From Vibrio gigantis (GTDB lineage: Bacteria > Pseudomonadota > Gammaproteobacteria > Enterobacterales > Vibrionaceae), in contig NZ_AP025493.1 in the NCBI RefSeq assembly GCF_024347515.1, forward strand, positions 1,116,001 through 1,180,000: a DNA stretch of 64,000 nucleotides, in the 5' to 3' direction. The notes beneath the pieces are model-generated. The model was not told where the DNA came from. It worked only from the letters and a program-made list of their open reading frames with translations, and made no database searches. Numbering within the stretch: the stretch's first letter is position 1; every line of letters begins with the position of its first letter. Shown here piece after piece: positions 58,751-64,000 of the stretch. A program made the translations under genes and the position numbers.

Positions 58751-61165
58751 TTAGCCTAAAACCACTTCTACCGTGTGCTCGCCAGAGGTAAACACCGGTG
58801 CTTTGTTGCCTGAAATAAGGTCACCATTGACCTTCATCTCAACCACACCTTTACACACATTATTCGGGTTAGTGACATGAATATGATAAGTCGCACCACG
58901 GAACTGACGACGGACTTTGAACTCAGGCCACTCGGCCGGAATACAAGGATCCACCAGCAAACCATCAATTTCAGGTCGAACACCCAGAATCCACTGCGTA
59001 CCTGCAACGTATGTCCAAGATGAAGTACCAGACAACCATGCATTACGACCTAGGCCGAACTGTTTATGTTCGTCGCCCAAGATGTTTTGCGGGTAGCAGT
59101 ATGGCTCAGATTCGAAGGTATCAATGTCGTCGTTCTTCGAAGCCGGGTTAATTTGACGGTAGTACTCGTAAGCACGCTCGCCATTGCCCATTTTCGCTTC
59201 TGCGATCATCACCCATGGGTTTGAATGTAGGAAGATACCGCCGTTCTCTTTCGCACCCGGTGGGTACGTCGAAACACCACCTAGCTGTGGATCAAAACCG
59301 TTGTAACCCGGAGTTGAAAGCTTGATGCCATTGGTTGTGTTCAGCTTGTTGTAAACCGAATCTAGCGCCTGAGTAGCACGTTCCTGTGTCGCGAAACCAG
59401 AGATCACAGGCCAGCTTTGACCATTTGTGTAGATCTGCCCTTGCTCATTTTTATGAGAACCGATAGGCAAGCCTTGCTCATCAAAGTAACGAACAAACCA
59501 TTCGCCATCCCAGCCGCATTCATTGACTGTGCTCTGCATCTGTTGATACTGATCTTTAAACTTAGCTGTCAGTTGCGCTTCACCACGCAGCTCACACAAG
59601 TCCAGCATATCAAGCAGTGCTTTGCCGTACATGTTCGCCACCATCATCGACTCAGCACCCGTTGGCAGGTTCACCGTGTCATTCCAGTCAGCGAAACCTA
59701 ATAACGGAAGGCCGTGCTCCCCCGTATTGGTGTAAGTGAACTCAATCGCGCGGCACAGGTGGTTCCAAACCGTTCCCGTTTCAACTGGGTTGCCCGCTTT
59801 GTCTTTTTGATAGAACGGGATCTCTTTATTCAAGAAGTCTGCATTGCCCGTTTCTTTCACATATTGAGTGACCGCGTAGATGATCCACAGGTGATCATCG
59901 CCGTAATAGTCAGGGCGATCTTCTTCTTCACGCGAGTCACCCGCGTTCGCTTCCATGGTCGATGGGAAGAACTGGTGCATCGCAGAACCATTGGTATTTT
60001 GTACCGATAGTAGACGCTCAATAAACTCACGAGCCTCTTCTGGCATATGAGTAATAACGCCCAATGTATCTTGAGAAGAGTCACGGAAACCAATACCACG
60101 AGCGCCATAGCCAAGCTGATAAAGAGACAGGTAACGAGACCAGTTTTTAGTGGTGTGGCATTGGCGTGGGTTGTGTACGTTAAGCATCGAGTTCATAGCA
60201 GGGTCTGGCGTTTCAACCTGAACTGCTTGTAGGTAAGAGTCCCAGTGCTCAGCCAGTTCAGCGAAAGCAGAATCGACCACTTGATGGTCACGATATTTAG
60301 CCAGCAGAGGAAGTGCAGCTTCTAGACTCTGTTCTTGTGCAATTTGTACAACCGTACGCTCTGTCTGCTCTGGAGATAGCCAACCCAGACGCAGGTTAAG
60401 TGCACCAATGTTATCGCCACGCAGACACTCGGTGTTGCCAAGCTCGTCGTTTTCTAACGCTTGCGGCGCAGCCCAAGTTCCATAACCAAACTGACCTAGG
60501 AATGATTGGCGGTCACCATCAAACGACGTCGCAGGGCGATCCGCGGTCATCAAGTTCACCGCATAATCGCGCTTCATAAAGGCGTACTGCTCAAGCACGG
60601 TATGACCCGATTCTTGTTGGTGCGCTTTAAGCGTCATGGTTTGTGGAACCCAATCGGCATTCAGTAGCTGCTTAAGTGCATCGAAGTGTGTAAATTCGTA
60701 GACAGGCACTACATCAACGTGCAGCGCTTTGTCTGAAATGTTGGTGACTTTGATGTCTTGCAGCAATACTTGGTCAGCTTTTGGTACGAAGAACGTCGCT
60801 TCACAACGCACACCAAACGCTTCTGCAATGATGGTGGTGTAAGACAGACCTGTGTGGTTTTCAAACTTATCAAGCGGCTTCAGGGTCGGCGTGTAGAAAG
60901 GTGAGAACACCTCTACGTTATCCGCTTCATCACGCACCTTGAGGTACATGGTTGAGCCTTTGAAATCTGAGTTAGGCAGTTGTGCAATGTACTTGGTGAT
61001 ACGGTTGAGTGCCGGGTCGCCTTTACACAACAGAACGCCGCCGTTGCTATCGACAATGCCGCCAAAATCTAATGTGCCCACATAGTTACACCATTTGATC
61101 GGTGTGCATGGTGTGGTTGCTACGTATTCTTTGTTTTTATCGTCAAAATATCCGAATTTCATCAT
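58751..61165 (-). CDS. GH94 beta-glucan disaccharide phosphorylase (cellobiose- or laminaribiose-type)
   Basis: An 804-residue cytoplasmic phosphorylase that splits a beta-glucosyl disaccharide with phosphate into glucose 1-phosphate and a second sugar, saving ATP. The family blocks are MKFGYFDDKNKEYV (start), ARGIGFRDSSQDTLGV, LPLLGFADWNDTVN (catalytic Asp), STYPPGAKENGGIFLHSNPWVMIAEA, and EPYCYPQNILGDEHKQFGLGRNAWLSGTSSW. It resembles Clostridium cellobiose phosphorylase more than Vibrio chitobiose phosphorylase by eye. The exact linkage cannot be fixed without structure-based comparison. Two ATGs in a row (61165, 61162) follow TAGGGATAGTG; either is possible. It is downstream of msmK and GH1 in one operon. 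Confidence 0.88.
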   Translation of the reverse strand: MMKFGYFDDKNKEYVATTPCTPIKWCNYVGTLDFGGIVDSNGGVLLCKGDPALNRITKYIAQLPNSDFKGSTMYLKVRDEADNVEVFSPFYTPTLKPLDKFENHTGLSYTTIIAEAFGVRCEATFFVPKADQVLLQDIKVTNISDKALHVDVVPVYEFTHFDALKQLLNADWVPQTMTLKAHQQESGHTVLEQYAFMKRDYAVNLMTADRPATSFDGDRQSFLGQFGYGTWAAPQALENDELGNTECLRGDNIGALNLRLGWLSPEQTERTVVQIAQEQSLEAALPLLAKYRDHQVVDSAFAELAEHWDSYLQAVQVETPDPAMNSMLNVHNPRQCHTTKNWSRYLSLYQLGYGARGIGFRDSSQDTLGVITHMPEEAREFIERLLSVQNTNGSAMHQFFPSTMEANAGDSREEEDRPDYYGDDHLWIIYAVTQYVKETGNADFLNKEIPFYQKDKAGNPVETGTVWNHLCRAIEFTYTNTGEHGLPLLGFADWNDTVNLPTGAESMMVANMYGKALLDMLDLCELRGEAQLTAKFKDQYQQMQSTVNECGWDGEWFVRYFDEQGLPIGSHKNEQGQIYTNGQSWPVISGFATQERATQALDSVYNKLNTTNGIKLSTPGYNGFDPQLGGVSTYPPGAKENGGIFLHSNPWVMIAEAKMGNGERAYEYYRQINPASKNDDIDTFESEPYCYPQNILGDEHKQFGLGRNAWLSGTSSWTYVAGTQWILGVRPEIDGLLVDPCIPAEWPEFKVRRQFRGATYHIHVTNPNNVCKGVVEMKVNGDLISGNKAPVFTSGEHTVEVVLG

Positions 61166-61273
61166 CACTATCCCTAGCCCCTCCCAAATTAGGAGGAGCC
61201 AAAACAATTTGTCGTAAGTAGATTGGTATCAGCTCAATGGCTGACTTAAGTTGACTGGCTAGCTCGTAATTGA

Positions 61274-62365
61274 CTAGCTCGCTAGCGAATTCTCGCTCAG
61301 TGCGTCAAACAGGTGGAAAGCATCCAAATCCAAGTAAAGCGTCTGCTCTTTCACATCCACTTCAGCAGCTTGGGTCTCAACCATCAGCGGTTGGCCGCCA
61401 ATTTCTGTTTTCAGAAGAATGCTCGCGCCTAGTAGTTCCTTGTCTTTGATTTTCACAGGGAATGGCAGCACACGGTCATGGTCAACTTGCTCAGCACGTA
61501 GGTGGATATCTGTTGGACGAACACCAAAGTGAAGCGCTAGATTTTTAGACGCCAAAGACTTAAAGCGATCCGGCAGTGGGATATGAACATCACCAAGTTC
61601 AACGAAGTATTCACCCTCTTTTTCAATCAGCTTAGCTTCCAACATATTCATTGACGGGTTACCAATGAATTGCGCGACAAACTTGTTAGCTGGACGCTGG
61701 AACACCTCAGTTGGTGTACCCACTTGAGCAACATAACCGTCTTTCAGAATCACGATGCGGTCTGCTAGCGTCATTGCTTCGATCTGGTCGTGTGTAACGT
61801 AGATCGTGGTTGTTTTCAGCTCGCGGTGTAGGTGCTTAATCTCTTCGCGCATCACGCCACGAAGTTTTGCATCTAGGTTAGATAGCGGCTCATCAAACAA
61901 GAACACTTTCGGAGTACGAACCATCGCGCGGCCCATGGCTACACGCTGACGCTGACCACCGGAAAGCTCTTTTGGCTTACGGTTTAGTAGTGGATCAAGC
62001 TCTAGCATTTTTGCAGCTTTGCGCACTTCTACGTCAATCTCAGCCTTTGGCATCCCCTTCAGCTTTAGAGCGAAAGCGATGTTCTCGTAAACCGTCATGT
62101 GTGGGTACAGTGCGTAACTTTGGAATACCATTGCTAGGTCACGGTCTTTGGCGTCAACCTTGTTCATCACTTTGCCACCAACGACGATGTCACCAGAGCT
62201 AATGCTCTCTAGGCCTGCAAGCATGCGTAGTGTTGTCGACTTACCACAGCCAGATGGGCCAAGGAAAACCACGAACTCACCGTCTTCAACCGTAAAATCA
62301 AACTCTTTAACCACTTCAACATCACCGAATGATTTCTTGATGTTTTTGAATTCTACTTTAGCCAT
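61274..62365 (-). CDS. ABC sugar importer ATPase (MsmK/UgpC/MalK type)
   Basis: A 363-residue ATPase that powers CUT1-type sugar uptake. Motifs are FLGPSGCGKSTTLRMLAG (Walker A), MVFQSYALYPHMTVYENIAF (Q loop), LSGGQRQRVAMGRAMVRTPKVFLFDEPLSNLDAKLR (signature, Walker B, D loop), VTHDQIEAMTLADRIVIL (H switch). The C-terminal OB-like regulatory domain (from about 240) has PLPDRFKSL and FGVRPTDIHLRAEQ. Its ATG overlaps the GH1 stop by one base (TAATG). It pairs with the permease at 63732 and an import system beyond the window. Confidence 0.93.
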   Translation of the reverse strand: MAKVEFKNIKKSFGDVEVVKEFDFTVEDGEFVVFLGPSGCGKSTTLRMLAGLESISSGDIVVGGKVMNKVDAKDRDLAMVFQSYALYPHMTVYENIAFALKLKGMPKAEIDVEVRKAAKMLELDPLLNRKPKELSGGQRQRVAMGRAMVRTPKVFLFDEPLSNLDAKLRGVMREEIKHLHRELKTTTIYVTHDQIEAMTLADRIVILKDGYVAQVGTPTEVFQRPANKFVAQFIGNPSMNMLEAKLIEKEGEYFVELGDVHIPLPDRFKSLASKNLALHFGVRPTDIHLRAEQVDHDRVLPFPVKIKDKELLGASILLKTEIGGQPLMVETQAAEVDVKEQTLYLDLDAFHLFDALSENSLAS

Positions 62366-63714
62366 TATCTGTTCTCCTCAGCGCGCTCTTGAAGCATGTT
62401 TCGGTACGCAATTGCGCTCTGTTTCAATGTTCTTTCTTGGGTGGTGTAATCAACATGGACGATGCCAAAGCGTTGGCAGTAGCCGAATGCCCACTCAAAG
62501 TTATCCATTAGACTCCACGCAAAGTAGCCATCAACTTTCACACCGGCTTCAACTGCGTTGTGCACCGCTTCGATGTGGCCTTGGAAGTAACGAACACGTT
62601 GGTCATCCATCACTTGTCCGTTAACACGCTCGTCGTTACCTGCTGCACCATTCTCTGTGATGTAGATAGGCGGCATGTTTTCGTAGCGAGCATCCAGTCT
62701 TACTAATAAATCGGTTAAACCTTGTGGGTTGATTTCCCAACCGATGTAAGTGTGTTCTGCGTCAGTCTGTTTTACTGATTCAATGTCGCCATTCTCATTG
62801 AAGCGAGCGACATTGCGCGTGTAGTAGTTGATACCGATGTAATCCACCGGTGCACTGATGATGTCTAGATCGCCTTCTAAAATCATCGGCATGTTCATCG
62901 CTTGACGGTCGACTACCGGCTGTGGGTATTCACCTTTCAGTACAGGGTCGATGAACCAGTGGTAGTTCTCTGCTTCACAGTAGTCTGCAGCGCCTTGGTC
63001 TTGCGGTGTCAGTGGGTAAGCCGGAGTCGCGTTAAATACCACGCCATGCTTAGCATGAGGCGCGTTCTTACGAAGAATCGGCATCGCCAAACCATGACCT
63101 AGCATTAAATGGTGAGAAGCCAAGAAACCTTCTTTCTCGCCCTTGATACCCGGAGCATGCTCGCCCCAACGGTAGCCTAGGAACGCAGATACAAACGGCT
63201 CGTTCAATGTGGTGTAAACATCAATCTTGTCGCCAAAGTAGTTACTCACGACTTCGGCATATTCTGCAAACTTGTAAGACGTTTCACGGTTTAACCAGCC
63301 GCCTTTGTCTTCTAGGTATTGCGGTAGATCCCAGTGATAAAGTGTCACGAACACCTTCATTCCTCGAGCATGACATTCATCGATGATCTGCTCGTAAAAC
63401 TCTAGACCTTGCTGGTTCACCACACCGTCTTGCGGCAAGATACGTGGCCATGCAATTGACAGACGGTAAGCATCTACACCTAAGCCTTGAATCATCTCAA
63501 TATCTTGTTGCCACAAGTGGTAGTGGTCACACGCCACATCACCACTGTCGCCGTTATCTACCTTACCTGGCGTCTTACAAAACGTGTCCCAGATAGACGG
63601 TGTACGACCGCCCTCTTCAACGCCGCCTTCAATTTGGTATGAAGATGTCGCGACACCGAATACAAATTCCTTACTGCGTAACTTTGAATCACTTGGAAGT
63701 TGAAATTTATTCAT
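62365..63714 (-). CDS. GH1 beta-glucosidase
   Basis: A 449-residue retaining beta-glucosidase. N171-E172 in TTLNEP is the acid/base motif, and E354 in YITENG the nucleophile. The start FVFGVATSSYQIEGGVEEGGRTPSIWDTFCKTPGKV and the end YFAWSLMDNFEWAFGYCQRFGIVHVDYTTQERTLKQSA are typical of GH1. No signal peptide, so it hydrolyses imported cellobiose or gluco-oligosaccharides in the cytoplasm. 6-phospho-specific wording is not evident and the neighbour is an ABC importer, so a plain beta-glucosidase fits. It overlaps msmK by one base and follows the permease by 17 bp. Confidence 0.95.
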   Translation of the reverse strand: MNKFQLPSDSKLRSKEFVFGVATSSYQIEGGVEEGGRTPSIWDTFCKTPGKVDNGDSGDVACDHYHLWQQDIEMIQGLGVDAYRLSIAWPRILPQDGVVNQQGLEFYEQIIDECHARGMKVFVTLYHWDLPQYLEDKGGWLNRETSYKFAEYAEVVSNYFGDKIDVYTTLNEPFVSAFLGYRWGEHAPGIKGEKEGFLASHHLMLGHGLAMPILRKNAPHAKHGVVFNATPAYPLTPQDQGAADYCEAENYHWFIDPVLKGEYPQPVVDRQAMNMPMILEGDLDIISAPVDYIGINYYTRNVARFNENGDIESVKQTDAEHTYIGWEINPQGLTDLLVRLDARYENMPPIYITENGAAGNDERVNGQVMDDQRVRYFQGHIEAVHNAVEAGVKVDGYFAWSLMDNFEWAFGYCQRFGIVHVDYTTQERTLKQSAIAYRNMLQERAEENR

Positions 63715-63731
63715 TGTTATAACCCTTAAAC

Positions 63732-64000
63732 CTAACCTTTAACTGCGCCGGACGTTAAACCACTGATCATCTGTTTCGATGCGAACAGGTATGTAATCAC
63801 GAGTGGTAAAATAGAAATGGTGGTACCTAGCATTACCGCGCCCCATGGCGTATTCGGAATACCTTGAACACTTCGCAGTGCTTGTGTGATGACGTAGTTG
63901 TCAGGGTTGTTCAGCACCACAAGAGGCTGCATAAACATGTTCCAGAAGAAGACGAACTGCACGATAGCGAGTGTTGCTAGTGCCGGTTTCATCAGTGGCA
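63732..64000 (-). CDS. Carbohydrate ABC transporter permease, partial (MalG/CUT1 type)
   Basis: The C-terminal 89 codons of a sugar-importer permease; the rest lies past the window edge. The frame stays open to 64000, giving PLMKPALATLAIVQFVFFWNMFMQPLVVLN, the family end pattern with the helix W-N-x-F-x-x-P-L. It ends with LGTTISILPLVITYLFASKQMISGLTSGAVKG, where the terminal G-(L/M)-(T/A)-x-G-A-V-K-G is the usual CUT1 tail. It is upstream of GH1, msmK and GH94 in the same operon. Confidence 0.92.
   Translation of the reverse strand, partial: PLMKPALATLAIVQFVFFWNMFMQPLVVLNNPDNYVITQALRSVQGIPNTPWGAVMLGTTISILPLVITYLFASKQMISGLTSGAVKG

Overview
The window reads as chromosomal DNA of a marine gammaproteobacterium, most likely a Vibrio (perhaps the Splendidus clade). 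The grounds are protein-level resemblance (VCA0042-like PilZ protein, Vibrio-style MFS/MATE/LysR sets), moderate-to-low G+C and dense gene packing with short perfect hairpin terminators. The genus is inferred, not proven. I see no rRNA, tRNA, CRISPR array, insertion sequence or integrase.

Layout. (1) 1-4347: a partial membrane protein, a GNAT acetyltransferase, a GrpB-like protein, a small membrane protein and an isolated AT-rich gene for a 605-residue protein with a possible nuclease-like C-terminus. (2) 4348-14429: a nearly complete urate-to-glyoxylate pathway. The minus operon is puuE-uraD-alc-allA-puuD; divergent from it run uraH, two NCS2 purine permeases and an 8-oxoguanine deaminase. 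(3) 14521-22965: a lipoprotein amidohydrolase, an RND efflux pump divergent from a two-component system, and a RutR-like TetR regulator. (4) 23174-30963: the glyoxylate-consuming branch, gcl-hyi-glxR-ttuD on minus (glyoxylate to 2-phosphoglycerate) and, divergent from it, aceB (glyoxylate to malate) with a GlcG/HbpS-like gene. (5) 31087-36000: DoxX, two LysR regulators, and a divergent MarR/EamA pair that matches PecS/PecM. PecS-type proteins are urate sensors. (6) 35959-40543: an unusual lipoprotein, a small outer-membrane barrel, a DUF1254 protein and a LysR. (7) 41013-53112: exporters (EamA, MATE, MFS), an AraC regulator, a kinase-like protein, a PilZ protein, a Lon-type protease and a YejF-type double ATPase. 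(8) 53428-64000: a beta-glucoside/beta-glucan-oligosaccharide locus with LacI, GH116, aldose epimerase, GH94 phosphorylase, MsmK-type ATPase, GH1 and an ABC permease cut by the window end.

How it works together. Regions 2 and 4 together would turn purines into glyoxylate and then into 2-phosphoglycerate and malate. Two operator-like motifs tie them together. The palindrome TTGTATACAA lies in front of puuE, gcl and aceB. A second 18-bp motif, TATCTTAACGTAAAGATA, occurs twice between pecS and pecM, and at 16/18 identity in front of puuE and between gcl and aceB. The pecS product keeps the four residues I recall as the urate-binding set of this family. My main proposal is that this PecS homologue is the urate sensor for the whole catabolic island, acting beside an unidentified regulator (GntR type would fit) that reads TTGTATACAA. 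All start choices, motif counts and coordinates were read by eye.
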